DNA of 64,000 nucleotides, from assembly GCA_965219015.1 (NCBI GenBank), contig CBDCNH010000011.1, positions 558,001-622,000 on the forward strand, in the 5' to 3' direction. Position numbers and translations under genes: made by a program. Below the pieces are notes generated by a model, which worked only from the letters and a program-made list of their open reading frames with translations, was not told the origin of the DNA and did not search any database. This document shows, piece by piece, positions 24,992 to 33,718 of the stretch. How positions within the stretch are numbered: position 1 is the first letter of the stretch; the number at the start of each line of letters is the position of its first letter. The DNA comes from CBDCNH01 sp965219015 (GTDB lineage: Bacteria; Pseudomonadota; Alphaproteobacteria; Rhodobacterales; Rhodobacteraceae).

Positions 24992-25960
24992 TCAGGTCCG
25001 GTCGCGGTCGATCGTCGTGCGTGTCCCGGTTGCGCCGGTGCGGTCGTCGTCAACGTCGACCTCGGTCTTGCGAACCGTGTCCTCGACGTGCTCGACCTCG
25101 TCCTCGGACGTTTTGCGGAGGCTGATCTCCTCGGTGACGCGCGCCTCCTTCGAGACCACCGCCTCCTGCACGCTCTCCTCGGCCTCGATCGTGCGATCCG
25201 CGAACGCGGTGTCGCCGTCCGTCAGCGCGCGGTCCACGGGACGGCGCTCGACCTCGACGCGCTCCTGGTGCAGATGCACGTCCTCGGAGACCGGCGTCTC
25301 GACCGTGTAGGACCGGATCCGGACGCGTCCATGCGAGACGTCGCGCTTGCCGACCCGCAGACGCTCCTCGGCGACCTGCAGCGTATCGCCGTCGGCGGAC
25401 ATCCGCGTTCCCAGGTCGGCGCTCGCCATCGGAGGGGCCACTGAAGCGTCGCCCGTGCCGCGCGCCATGTCGGCGTCCGTCATGGCGGCAGGCGTCGTCG
25501 TCCCCATGTCGGCCGGCGCGGTCGTCCCCATGCCGGCGCCGCCGAGCGCGGCCCCCGTCGTCGCCATCCCGGTCGTGCCGGTCCAGCCGTCCGAACGCCA
25601 GGTCTCGCTCCGCTCGTCGAGATTGACCGTGCCCTCGTCATCGAGGATGTCGATCACCTGGTCGTATTCGTCGGGCGTGGTCGCGACGGAAACCACGTAG
25701 CCGCCGCGGCGCAGGCCTTCGGCATAGGTCTCGCGATCCTCGTCGGGCATGAAGAAGTCGCCGAGCTTCTCGAAGAAGCCCTTGTCCTCGTCCGCCTTGG
25801 CCGCCGTAGTGCCTGCGGACGCTGTCTCGTTGCCCTCGACCATCCTGATCCGCGCGGCGGAGATACCGCTCGCGACCAGACGGTCGGACGCATCCTGTGC
25901 GTCGGCGCGGCTGTCGAAGAAGGCTGTCACTTCGCGTTCGTGCATGGTGGCGTCGGTCAT
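24992..25960 (-). CDS. YsnF-type stress protein with DUF2382 domain
   Basis: A 322-residue protein in three parts. Residues 1-120 resemble the general-stress-protein 17M-like domain (EVTAFFDSRADAQDASDRLVASG...YVVSVATTPDEYDQVIDIL). Residues 125-200 are a low-complexity Thr/Ala/Met/Gly linker. Residues 200-310 are the DUF2382/YsnF repeat domain (LQVAEERLRVGKRDVSHGRV, ETPVSEDVHLHQERVEVERR). Such proteins are linked to stress and stationary phase in bacteria; no activity is known. It overlaps the next gene upstream by 4 bp. Confidence 0.88.
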   Translation of the reverse strand: MTDATMHEREVTAFFDSRADAQDASDRLVASGISAARIRMVEGNETASAGTTAAKADEDKGFFEKLGDFFMPDEDRETYAEGLRRGGYVVSVATTPDEYDQVIDILDDEGTVNLDERSETWRSDGWTGTTGMATTGAALGGAGMGTTAPADMGTTTPAAMTDADMARGTGDASVAPPMASADLGTRMSADGDTLQVAEERLRVGKRDVSHGRVRIRSYTVETPVSEDVHLHQERVEVERRPVDRALTDGDTAFADRTIEAEESVQEAVVSKEARVTEEISLRKTSEDEVEHVEDTVRKTEVDVDDDRTGATGTRTTIDRDRT

Positions 25961-26391
25961 TGGTTCTCTCCGTTCGAGTCATTGGATGGAATCGCTGCCG
26001 TATCGTCGATACGGGTCACGGTTGCGGTCTGGCGACGGCGCGGGACATCGGCCGTGACGGTCTCGACGCTGCGATGTTGCTCGACGTGAAGCTCCTCGCG
26101 CAGCACGAGCTTCCGTTCGACGACGAGCACTTCTTCGAGGATCGGGACGACGAACACATCGCCGCGCGTCTCCGGCACCGGCAACGGATCGTCGGGCCCG
26201 ATGGTCCGGTCGACGGCCACGCGGGTGACGGTCGCCTCGACGCTCGCGAGATCCTCGCTCACCCTCTCCGTCAGCGTCTCGGTCGCGGTGTCAACGCGGA
26301 CGCGGCCCGTGACCACGTCGCGCCGGTCGATAGAAAGAACCTCCTCCGACACGGAGATCTTCGCCGTATCGTCTGCCCTCTCCGTCGTCAT
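25957..26391 (-). CDS. YsnF/DUF2382-domain protein
   Basis: A 144-residue protein consisting of DUF2382-like repeats: ISVSEEVLSIDRRDVVTGRVRVDT, then VPILEEVLVVERKLVLREELHVEQHR. It is the first gene of the pair and is coupled (ATGA) to the larger YsnF gene, whose C-terminal domain it resembles. The upstream gap (26392-26483) is AT-rich with a GGAAC at 26457-26453, but no matching CGTT is found at the EcfG distance. Confidence 0.85.
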   Translation of the reverse strand: MTTERADDTAKISVSEEVLSIDRRDVVTGRVRVDTATETLTERVSEDLASVEATVTRVAVDRTIGPDDPLPVPETRGDVFVVPILEEVLVVERKLVLREELHVEQHRSVETVTADVPRRRQTATVTRIDDTAAIPSNDSNGENQ

Positions 26392-26483
26392 AGAATGGCC
26401 CCCGTCGGCCCTGTCGGCCGCACGGGTGAAGAAGAGCTTCCGTTAACATTTTGTTCCAAAGATTAAGCGCCAGACGAACTCGG

Positions 26484-27407
26484 TCAGCGCGAGGCCGCCT
26501 GCGACTTGTGGCCGATGACCGGTTCGCCTTGGCAGGCGTGTCGCGCACATTCGAGCTCGAGCGTAACATGCGCGATGCCGGCATCACCCAGCCGGTCTCG
26601 CAGACGCGCCTTCACGGCATCGGCCTCGTCCCATCGGCCGGGCTCTATCACCACATGCGCCTGCACGGCGGCAGCATCTTCCTCCATGCGCCAGAGGTGA
26701 AGATGATGGACATCCGCCACGCCGCCGGTGCCGCGCATCAGCGCGAGCACGCGGTCGGCGCCAGGTTCGGCGGGCGCGCCGAGCATCAAGACGCGCACGA
26801 CCTCGGGCGTCTCCCGAGCGGCGTGCCAGAGGATGTAGCCGGCGATGCCGAGCGTCACGATGGGGTCGATCACGGTCCAGCCGGTCACGAGCACCACGAC
26901 GCCGGCGACGATCACGCCGACGGAGCCCAGCGCGTCGGCGACGTTGTGCAGGAACGCCGCGCGCAGGTTCATGCTCGACTTCGACAGCGCATAGGTGAGC
27001 CCGGCCGTCACCAGATCGACCGCGAGGGCGACGCAAGCGATGACGATGATCGGCCAGCCTGCGACGGGCTCGGGTGCCGCGAACCGCAGCACCGCCTCGA
27101 ACACGAGGTAGAGCGCGATGAGGATGAGCGTGGTGTAGTTCACGAGCGCCGCGACCGTCTCGGCGCGCGCGTAGCCGAAGGTCATCCCGGCGTCCGCGGG
27201 CCGGCGCGCGATGCGGCGTGCGGCAAAGGCGATGACGAGCGAGAGCGCGTCCGAAAGGTTGTGGATGCCGTCGGCGATGAGCGCGAGGCTGCCCGACAGC
27301 ACGCCGCCCACGACCTGCGCGACGGTCAGCGCGACGTTGACTGCCACCGCGAGGAGGATGCGCCGGTCGCCGGCGGGAGCGCTGCCGTGGGTATGCGCGT
27401 GCGCCAT
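26484..27407 (-). CDS. Cation diffusion facilitator transporter
   Basis: A divalent-metal/proton antiporter of the inner membrane, probably for zinc or cobalt. The protein has 307 residues: a histidine-bearing N-terminus (MAHAHTHGS), six predicted membrane helices over residues 15-205, and metal-site motifs LIADGIHNLSDALSL and LHNVADALGSVG. A C-terminal cytoplasmic ferredoxin-like domain contains VADVHHLHLWRMEEDAAAVQAHVV. The start is at 27407, overlapping the rlmN stop by 1 bp (TGATG). Confidence 0.94.
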   Translation of the reverse strand: MAHAHTHGSAPAGDRRILLAVAVNVALTVAQVVGGVLSGSLALIADGIHNLSDALSLVIAFAARRIARRPADAGMTFGYARAETVAALVNYTTLILIALYLVFEAVLRFAAPEPVAGWPIIVIACVALAVDLVTAGLTYALSKSSMNLRAAFLHNVADALGSVGVIVAGVVVLVTGWTVIDPIVTLGIAGYILWHAARETPEVVRVLMLGAPAEPGADRVLALMRGTGGVADVHHLHLWRMEEDAAAVQAHVVIEPGRWDEADAVKARLRDRLGDAGIAHVTLELECARHACQGEPVIGHKSQAASR

Positions 27408-28567
27408 CAGGCCAGCGGCGCCCGAACCCGCGCCGCGCGGGCGCTTGCGGACTTGAGCTGCCCGCAGGCCGCCATGATGTCCTCGCCCCGCGGCGTGCGG
27501 ACCGGGGAGGCGTAGCCCGCGCGGTGCACGATGTCGGCGAAGGCCGCGATGCGCTCGGGCGGCGAGCGGCGGTAGGGTGCGCCGGGCCATTCGTTGAACG
27601 GGATGAGGTTGATCTTGGCCGGGATGCCCGCGATCAGGCGCACCAGCCGCCGGGCGTCGGCGTCGCTGTCGTTCACGCCGTCGAGCATCACGTATTCGAA
27701 CGTGATCCGCTCCGAGTTCGAGAGCCGCGGATAGGCCCGGAGCGCCTCGAGGAGCGCCGCGATGTTCCATTTGCGGTTGATGGGCACCAGAGCGTCGCGC
27801 ACCGCGTCGGTCGTGGCGTGGAACGACACCGCGAGGAGGCAGCCGATCTCGGTCGCCGCGCGGGCGATCTCGGGCACCACGCCGCTCGTCGAGAGCGTGA
27901 TCCGGCGGCGCGACAGCGAGATGCCCTCGCCGTCCATCGCGATCCGCATCGCGTCGCGCACCGCGTCGAAGTTGTAGAGCGGCTCGCCCATGCCCATCAG
28001 CACGACGTTCGACAGAAGCCTCGCCTCCTCCTTCGGGGCGCCGGCCACGGGCCATTCGCCGAGGTCGTCGCGCGCGAGCATGATCTGTCCGACGATCTCG
28101 CCTGCGGTGAGGTTGCGGACGAGCCGCTGCGTGCCGGTGTGGCAGAACGCGCAGGTGAGCGTGCAGCCGACCTGGCTCGAGACGCAGAGCGTGCCGCGGC
28201 CCGGCTCGGGGATGTAGACCGTCTCGACCTCGTGCCCGCCGGCGATCCGCACGAGGTATTTCCGCGTGCCGTCGGAAGAGACCTGGCGGGTCACGACCTC
28301 GGGCAGCGCGACCACGAAGTGCTCCGCGAGCCGCGCGCGGAAGTCCTTGGCGAGGTTGGTCATCGCGCCGAAGTCGCGCACGCCGCGGGCGTAGAGCCAG
28401 TGCCAGAGCTGACGCGTCCGCATGTTCGCCTGCGCCTCGGGCGTGCCGGTGGCGAGAAGCGCCGCACGCAGGCCCTTGCGCGTGAGGCCGACGAGGTTCG
28501 TGCGCGCATCGTCGGTCGCGGGACGACGCGGCAGGACGGCGATCTCGGGGGCGATGGGCGTGGACAT
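27407..28567 (-). CDS. rlmN: Dual-specificity 23S rRNA/tRNA adenine C2-methyltransferase
   Basis: A radical-SAM enzyme that methylates A2503 of 23S rRNA and A37 of some tRNAs. The protein has 386 residues. The iron-sulfur motif is CTLTCAFCHTG near residue 140. GMGEPLYNFD, the methyl-carrier region GVNDSDADA, INLIPFNEWPG and the C-terminal RTPRGEDIMAACGQL with its catalytic cysteine are all present. The ATG at 28567 is about 85 bp from the divergent oxidoreductase start. Confidence 0.97.
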   Translation of the reverse strand: MSTPIAPEIAVLPRRPATDDARTNLVGLTRKGLRAALLATGTPEAQANMRTRQLWHWLYARGVRDFGAMTNLAKDFRARLAEHFVVALPEVVTRQVSSDGTRKYLVRIAGGHEVETVYIPEPGRGTLCVSSQVGCTLTCAFCHTGTQRLVRNLTAGEIVGQIMLARDDLGEWPVAGAPKEEARLLSNVVLMGMGEPLYNFDAVRDAMRIAMDGEGISLSRRRITLSTSGVVPEIARAATEIGCLLAVSFHATTDAVRDALVPINRKWNIAALLEALRAYPRLSNSERITFEYVMLDGVNDSDADARRLVRLIAGIPAKINLIPFNEWPGAPYRRSPPERIAAFADIVHRAGYASPVRTPRGEDIMAACGQLKSASARAARVRAPLA

Positions 28568-28652
28568 GCGCCCGATATAGCCGCCCCGCCGCCCGGCGAA
28601 CAGGTTGTTCGCGCCACGTCGGCCCGCTAGACCCCGCGTCACGGGAGGGGCG

Positions 28653-29579
28653 ATGCGCGTACTGGTCATCGGGACAGGGTCGATCGGCCGGCGCCATGCG
28701 GCGAACCTGGAGGCGCTCGGGGCGGCCGCGGTACCGGTCTCGGTGCGCGGGGCGGGGCTCGGCGGCATCGAGCGGGCGATCGCCGGGGGCCCCGACGGCG
28801 CGGTGATCGCGACGGCGACCGACCTGCGGCTGCCGCTCGTCGCGGCCTGCGCGGACGCAGGCCTGCCGATGTACGTCGAGAAGCCGGTGGCGGTCGCGCC
28901 TGGCGAGGTGGAGGCGGTGCTCGCCGCCGCGGCGCCGGTAGCCGCACGGAGCCTCGCGGGGTTCATGATGCGCTACCATCCGGCGGTGCGGCACCTCGCG
29001 GAGGCGGACCTGTCGGGCATCTACCGCCACGCTTTCGAGATCGGCCACGACGTGCGCGCCTGGCGCAGCGGCTGGCGCTTCGCCAACAGCTATGCGGCGC
29101 GGCCTGCGGGCGGCGGCGTGCTCCTCGACCTCTGCCACGAGATCGACATGGCGGAGCTTCTCTTCCCCGGTGCCGCGATGACGGTCGCCTCGATCGGCCA
29201 TCCCGCCTGCCCCGGCGTCGACATGGCGAGCCTCGTGACGCGCGCGGGGCCGCACGTGGGGACGGTCGCGATGGACTATCTCGCGCCGCGGCTCCACCGG
29301 CGGATCACGCTCCTCGGGCTGGAGGCGCGCTACGACTTCGACCTCGCGGCGGAGCGCTACGTCGTGGAGACCGTAGCAGGCGACGAAACCCTCAACCTTC
29401 CGGTTGAACGTAACGCGCTCTTCCTTGCGGCGATGCGGGATTTCCTGGCGCTCGTCGCGGGCCGTGCGCCCAGCGCGGAAGCCCCGCGCCTCGACCTCGT
29501 CGCCGAAAGCTCCCGCGCCATCGCGGCGGCCTGGGCGGCACGGCGCTTCGGCGGCATGGTGGAGGGCTTCGCGCTGTGA
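28653..29579 (+). CDS. Gfo/Idh/MocA-family oxidoreductase
   Basis: A 308-residue NAD(P)-dependent sugar dehydrogenase. The Rossmann motif is VLVIGTGSIGRRHAANL at the N-terminus, the catalytic Lys lies in YVEKPVAV, and the C-terminal domain has AGGGVLLDLCHEIDMAELLF. Its stop overlaps the start of the next gene (GTGA). In this setting, with a CMP-sugar transferase and an SDR, it probably acts on an activated sugar or sugar acid. Confidence 0.9.
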   Translation: MRVLVIGTGSIGRRHAANLEALGAAAVPVSVRGAGLGGIERAIAGGPDGAVIATATDLRLPLVAACADAGLPMYVEKPVAVAPGEVEAVLAAAAPVAARSLAGFMMRYHPAVRHLAEADLSGIYRHAFEIGHDVRAWRSGWRFANSYAARPAGGGVLLDLCHEIDMAELLFPGAAMTVASIGHPACPGVDMASLVTRAGPHVGTVAMDYLAPRLHRRITLLGLEARYDFDLAAERYVVETVAGDETLNLPVERNALFLAAMRDFLALVAGRAPSAEAPRLDLVAESSRAIAAAWAARRFGGMVEGFAL

Positions 29580-30265
29580 TCCTCGGCCACATCGGCGCGC
29601 GCGGCGGCTCGAAGGGCCTGCCCGGCAAGAACATGGCGCTTCTCCAAGGCCGCCCGCTCATCGACTGGAGCCTCGACCAGCTCCTCGCCGATCCGGCCGT
29701 CGGTGCCGTGGTCGTCTCGACCGACAGCCCGGAGATCTACGCCCACGCCCTCGCCCGGGGCACGCTGCCGATCGGCCTCCGCCCGGCGCATCTCGCGACC
29801 GACACGGCCGCGAAATGGCACGTCTGGCAGCACGCGCTCGACGCCTCGGAGGCGCTCGCGGGCCCGGTGGACGCGTTCCTCGACCTCGACTGCACGGCGC
29901 CCCTGCGCGCGCCCGAGGACATTGCAGCGGCGCTGGCGCTCTTCGCGGCCGAGCGGCCCGACATGGTGATGTCCTGCTGCCCGGCGCGGAAGAACCCCTA
30001 TTTCAACCTCGTCGAGCCCGACGCGACCGGGGCGCTCCACGTCTCGAAGCCCCTGCCGGGCGGCGTCGTCGCGCGCCAGCAGGCGCCTGTGGTCTACGAG
30101 CACGCGGCCTCGACCTACGTGGTCGATCCGGCCTACCTCCGACGGGCAACAAGCCTCTTCGAGGGCCGCGTGATCCCCTACCTGATGCCGGCCGAGCGGG
30201 CGATCGACATCGACAGCGCGCTCGATTTCCGCATCGTGGCGTACCTCATGGAGCAGCGCGGATGA
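29576..30265 (+). CDS. Acylneuraminate cytidylyltransferase-like protein
   Basis: A 229-residue nucleotidyltransferase of the NeuA/KdsB fold that couples CTP to an acidic sugar. The signature ARGGSKGLPGKN, read as GHIGARGGSKGLPGKNMALL at the N-terminus, binds CTP. VVVSTDSPEI, FLDLDCTAPLRAPEDI and the C-terminal AIDIDSALDFRIV (metal aspartates) match the family. It begins with GTG and is coupled at both ends. The sugar (Neu5Ac, legionaminic, pseudaminic or other) cannot be told, and no NeuB-type synthase is adjacent. Confidence 0.9.
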   Translation: MILGHIGARGGSKGLPGKNMALLQGRPLIDWSLDQLLADPAVGAVVVSTDSPEIYAHALARGTLPIGLRPAHLATDTAAKWHVWQHALDASEALAGPVDAFLDLDCTAPLRAPEDIAAALALFAAERPDMVMSCCPARKNPYFNLVEPDATGALHVSKPLPGGVVARQQAPVVYEHAASTYVVDPAYLRRATSLFEGRVIPYLMPAERAIDIDSALDFRIVAYLMEQRG

Positions 30266-31053
30266 CGGACGAACTCGACGGGCGGACGATCTTCATCACC
30301 GGAGCGGGCGGCGTGCTCGGGCGCACCTACGTCGCGCGGATGCTGGCCGCGGGAGCCGTCGTGGTCGCGACCGACCTCCCCGGCGCCCGTGCCGAGGCGC
30401 TCGCCGCGGCGCACGGCGCGCATCCCCGCTTCCGCTTCGCGGCGCTCGACGTGGCCGACGAGGCGCAGGTCGAGGGCGCCTTCGCCCCCCTCATCGCCGA
30501 GGGCATCCGGCCGAACGTGGTCCTGAACAACGCCGCCATCACCGGCGAGATGCTGATGGGCGCGGGCCGCAGCTTCCCGGACTTCGCCGACACAGCGACC
30601 GCCGACTGGGAGCGCACGCTCCGCACCAACCTCACCGGCGCGTTCCTGATCGCGCGCCAGATGGACCGTGACATCGTCGGCCGCTGGCCCGCCACGCTCG
30701 TCAACGTGGCCTCGATGTACGCGCTGAACGCGCCGCACCACGACATCTACGAGGGCATGCCGTTCAAGAACTTCTCCGCCTACGGCGTGACGAAGGCGGG
30801 CCTTCACGGGCTCACGCTCTGGCTCGCGAGCTACTGGCGGGGCCGTCAGGCGACGGTGAACACGATCGCGCCGGGCGCGGTCTTCAACGACCATTCGAAC
30901 GAATTCCAGGCCCGCGTGTCGGGGCTCATCATGGCGGGGCGCATGGCCCAGCCCGACGAGATCGCCGACGCGATGCTGTTCCTCGCCTCGCGCCGCGCCG
31001 GCTACATCACCGGCGCGCTCCTCAACGTCGACGGCGGGTTCTCCGCCTGGTAG
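30262..31053 (+). CDS. Short-chain dehydrogenase/reductase
   Basis: A 263-residue SDR. The NAD-binding motif is TGAGGVLGRTYV, the NNAA motif is VVLNNAAITG, catalytic Ser is in VNVASMYAL, and YxxxK is present in SAYGVTKAG. The C-terminus has RRAGYITGALLNVDGGFSAW. It overlaps the transferase gene by 4 bp. SDRs of this kind (PtmA-like) occur with PtmB-type CMP-sugar transferases in flagellar or surface glycan loci, so a role in acidic-sugar synthesis is a reasonable inference. Confidence 0.9.
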   Translation: MTDELDGRTIFITGAGGVLGRTYVARMLAAGAVVVATDLPGARAEALAAAHGAHPRFRFAALDVADEAQVEGAFAPLIAEGIRPNVVLNNAAITGEMLMGAGRSFPDFADTATADWERTLRTNLTGAFLIARQMDRDIVGRWPATLVNVASMYALNAPHHDIYEGMPFKNFSAYGVTKAGLHGLTLWLASYWRGRQATVNTIAPGAVFNDHSNEFQARVSGLIMAGRMAQPDEIADAMLFLASRRAGYITGALLNVDGGFSAW

Positions 31054-31054
31054 C

Positions 31055-31570
31055 TCAGGACGCGCAGCGTTTGTCGGCCTCCGCGACGGCCGCGGTGAAG
31101 CCCAGAAGCGAGAAGGTGTCCTTGGTTTGCGTGCCGCGGCCCGACTCGCCCGTGAGCACGGCCTGGCTCCCCTTCTTCATCGCGTCGAGGATCTTCGTGT
31201 CGTCGTCGGGACCGGCGGGCCAGGCCCATTCGCCGTTCGAGAAGAGATCGAACTCGGCGGTGTCGATCGTCAGCGAGATCGTCGAGCCGTCGGCGAACGG
31301 GTAGCCGCCGGTGAACGAGACCTCGCCGCCCGCCTTCTTGGCCGAGCGGTAGGTCACGAAGAGGAGCACGTCGCCGCGCCGCACCTCGACGACCTTGCCG
31401 TCCTTCGAGTTCACCGTCTCCTTCGGCGCCGAGACCGCCCAGCATTCCTTCGGGTCCTTGTCGACGAACACGCTCCAGTCGGTGTTGGCGGCCACGCGGT
31501 TGGTCGATTGCTGCGCGGCCGCACCCGATGCCAGTGCCGCGATGACGACGGCGATGCTCAAAACTCTCAT
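31055..31570 (-). CDS. Invasion-associated locus B (IalB) family protein
   Basis: A 171-residue exported protein with signal peptide MRVLSIAVVIAALASGAAAQ. The IalB pattern is clear: NTDWSVFVDKDPKECWAVSAP, then VLLFVTYRS, VSFTGGYPFADGSTISL and FSLLGFTAAVAEADKRC with a conserved terminal cysteine. IalB was named in Bartonella; the family is widespread in alphaproteobacteria as a periplasmic protein of unknown mechanism. It converges on the SDR gene with one base between stops. Confidence 0.9.
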   Translation of the reverse strand: MRVLSIAVVIAALASGAAAQQSTNRVAANTDWSVFVDKDPKECWAVSAPKETVNSKDGKVVEVRRGDVLLFVTYRSAKKAGGEVSFTGGYPFADGSTISLTIDTAEFDLFSNGEWAWPAGPDDDTKILDAMKKGSQAVLTGESGRGTQTKDTFSLLGFTAAVAEADKRCAS

Positions 31571-31738
31571 GGATCCCTGCCTCCGAATGGTATTGCCCTG
31601 CCCTCCGCCCACCCGGTGACTGATGCACCTTTTCGGGTGGCGGGGCGGTTTTCAACTGGGTATCGGTTCTCTAGCCCAGAAGGATCGGGCGCTGAAAGTC
31701 CCTGCGCGTAAATTCGCCGGGAGCGGAGGGGGCCGGGG

Positions 31739-32725
31739 ATGACGGAAGCGGTGCGGCTGGCGGAGCTGTGGCGAGGCGGGATGCTCGAGTCCGAGCACCG
31801 CGGCCACGCGGTGATCTGCGGCGCAGACGGGAGCATCGCCGAGGCCTGGGGCGACCCCGCCGCGACGATCTATCCCCGCTCGTCGTGCAAGATGCTGCAG
31901 GCGCTGCCGCTCGTCGAGAGCGGCGCCGCGGCGGCGGCGGGGCTGACGGGGTCGCAGCTCGCACTCGCCTGCGCCTCGCACCAGGGTGCGGCGGTTCATA
32001 CCGAGATGGTCGGGCGATGGCTCGGCGACCTCGGGATGACCGAGGACGACCTGCGCTGCGGCGCGCACATGCCCTCCGACGAGCCGGCGCGCTCGGCGCT
32101 CGTCCGCGCCGCGGAGGCGCCGCGGCAGGTCCACAACAACTGCTCGGGCAAGCACGCAGGCATGCTCACGATGACGCGGCACCTCCGCGCGGGCCCGGAG
32201 TACGTCGATCCCGCCCATCCCCTGCAGGTCGCGATCCGCACCGCCTTCGAGGAGGTCACGGGCGAGCCGAGCCCCGCCACGGGCATCGACGGCTGCTCGG
32301 CGCCGAACTTCGCCACCTCGGTCGCGGGCCTTGCGCGCGCGATGGCCTTCTTCGCGACCGCCGCCGACCGCGACGACCCGCGCTCGCGGGGGGCGGCGTC
32401 GCTCGGGCAGGCGATGGCGGCGCATCCGGTGCTCGTCGCCGGCGAGGGCCGCGCGTGCACCGCGCTGATGCGCGCGGCGGGCGCGGGCGTGGCGCTCAAG
32501 GCCGGCGCCGAGGCGGTCTACGTGGCGATCCTGCCGCGGCAAAGGCTCGGGATCGCGCTGAAGATCCTCGACGGCAGCGGGCGCGCGGCGGAGGCCGCGA
32601 TCACGGCGCTCCTCATTCGCGCGGGCGTCCTCGACGCCGAGCATCCTGCGGCGCGGCGCTACCACCGCACGGTCGAGCGCAACTGGCGCGGGCTCGAGAC
32701 CGGGACGTTCCGCGCGGTGCTCTAG
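31739..32725 (+). CDS. L-asparaginase, Rhizobium etli (ReAV) type
   Basis: It hydrolyses asparagine to aspartate and ammonia. The 328-residue protein is unrelated to the E. coli type. The two-serine/lysine site is preserved with the ReAV numbering: Ser48 and Lys51 in RSSCK and Ser80 in ACAS. The zinc-site residues Cys135 and Lys138 occur in NNCSGKHAG, and a further Cys (residue 186) is in DGCSAPNF. The start at 31739 follows GGGGGCCGGGG-type purine-rich DNA. It converges with serB; the two TAG stops share one CTAG (32722-32725). Confidence 0.93.
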   Translation: MTEAVRLAELWRGGMLESEHRGHAVICGADGSIAEAWGDPAATIYPRSSCKMLQALPLVESGAAAAAGLTGSQLALACASHQGAAVHTEMVGRWLGDLGMTEDDLRCGAHMPSDEPARSALVRAAEAPRQVHNNCSGKHAGMLTMTRHLRAGPEYVDPAHPLQVAIRTAFEEVTGEPSPATGIDGCSAPNFATSVAGLARAMAFFATAADRDDPRSRGAASLGQAMAAHPVLVAGEGRACTALMRAAGAGVALKAGAEAVYVAILPRQRLGIALKILDGSGRAAEAAITALLIRAGVLDAEHPAARRYHRTVERNWRGLETGTFRAVL

Positions 32726-33588
32726 GCGAAAGCCTCGTGCGGGATGCCCTGGAGGAAGAGCACGCCCGTGAGGTCGCCGTGGAGGATGCGGATGTCGGTT
32801 GCGGCGGCGAGCACCGGCTTCGGGCGGTAGCCGACGCCGAGGCCCGCGCGGCCGATCATGCCCACGTCGTTGGCGCCGTCGCCGACCGCCACGGCCGCGG
32901 CGGGGGCCAGGCCGAGCGCCGCGGCGATGCGTTCGAGGAACATGACCTTCGCGTCCTTGGTGAGCACCGGGTCGCCGACCTCGCCGGTGAGCCGTCCGTC
33001 CGCGACGAGAAGCGTGTTGGCGTGGTGCTCGTCGAACCCGAGACGCGCGGCGACGGGGCCCGTGAAGCCGGTGAATCCGCCCGAGAGAAGCGCGGTGTGC
33101 GCGCCGTGGGCCTTCATCGTGGCAACGAGCGCGGCGCCGCCGGGCGTGTAGGTCACGGACCGCGCCAGCACCCGGTCGAAGCAGTCGTCGCCGAGCCCCG
33201 CGAGAAGCTTCACGCGGGCGCGGAGCGCCGCCTCGAAGTCGATCTCGCCGCGCATCGTCCGTTCGGTGAGCGCCGACACCTCGGCGCGCACGCCTGCGAG
33301 GTCGGCGAGCTCGTCGATGCCTTCTTCCCCGATCATCGTGCTGTCCATGTCGGCGATCAACATGCGCTTGCCGCGTCCCTCGGCAGGCTGCACCGCGAGG
33401 TCGATCCCCCGCGCCTGCATGTCGCTCCAGACCTCGGCGCGGTTGCCCGGCACCTCTGGGAGGTCGAACTCCGCCGCCGAAACGTCGAGCCAGCGCGCCG
33501 GGCCCCCGCCCCACGCCCGGCGGAGCGCATCGAGCGCCGCGGGCTCGAGCGCGCGCGCGGGATCGGTCAGAAGCGTGGCGGTGAACAT
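32722..33588 (-). CDS. serB: Phosphoserine phosphatase
   Basis: The last step of serine synthesis. A 288-residue HAD phosphatase with an N-terminal ACT-like segment. The catalytic motif is DMDSTMIGEEGIDELAD, motif II is LLSGGFTGFTG, and motif III/IV is VAVGDGANDVGMIGRAGLGVGYRPKP. It is transcribed away from serC with a 130-bp gap, so all three serine-pathway genes are clustered. Confidence 0.96.
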   Translation of the reverse strand: MFTATLLTDPARALEPAALDALRRAWGGGPARWLDVSAAEFDLPEVPGNRAEVWSDMQARGIDLAVQPAEGRGKRMLIADMDSTMIGEEGIDELADLAGVRAEVSALTERTMRGEIDFEAALRARVKLLAGLGDDCFDRVLARSVTYTPGGAALVATMKAHGAHTALLSGGFTGFTGPVAARLGFDEHHANTLLVADGRLTGEVGDPVLTKDAKVMFLERIAAALGLAPAAAVAVGDGANDVGMIGRAGLGVGYRPKPVLAAATDIRILHGDLTGVLFLQGIPHEAFA

Positions 33589-33670
33589 CGGGCACCTCGC
33601 GGGACGTCGCCGCGCCGCCTAGCGCAAACGCGGCGCTTGCGCCAGCGCGTGCGCGGCGCTACGCAACCCG

Positions 33671-33716
33671 TGGGACACCCCTCCCCAACGAGGGGCACGT
33701 ATCTGCAAGGATAGCA
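33671..33716 (+). ncRNA. Candidate serC leader RNA (hairpin next to the start)
   Basis: Just upstream of serC is a 6-bp GC stem (CCCCTC 33678-33683 with GAGGGG 33690-33695, loop CCCAAC), followed by a purine-rich AAGGAT ribosome site. A conserved serC RNA motif, a small hairpin in the leader of alphaproteobacterial serC-serA operons, has been described from comparative genomics. This leader has the right place and shape, but I could not compare it with the published consensus. Confidence 0.45.
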
Positions 33717-33718
33717 TC

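Noticed and set aside
26453..26457. GGAAC upstream of the YsnF pair as an EcfG promoter
   Set aside because: At 16-17 bases downstream the sequence is CTCT/TCTT, not CGTT, so the -10 element is missing although the genes are of stress type.
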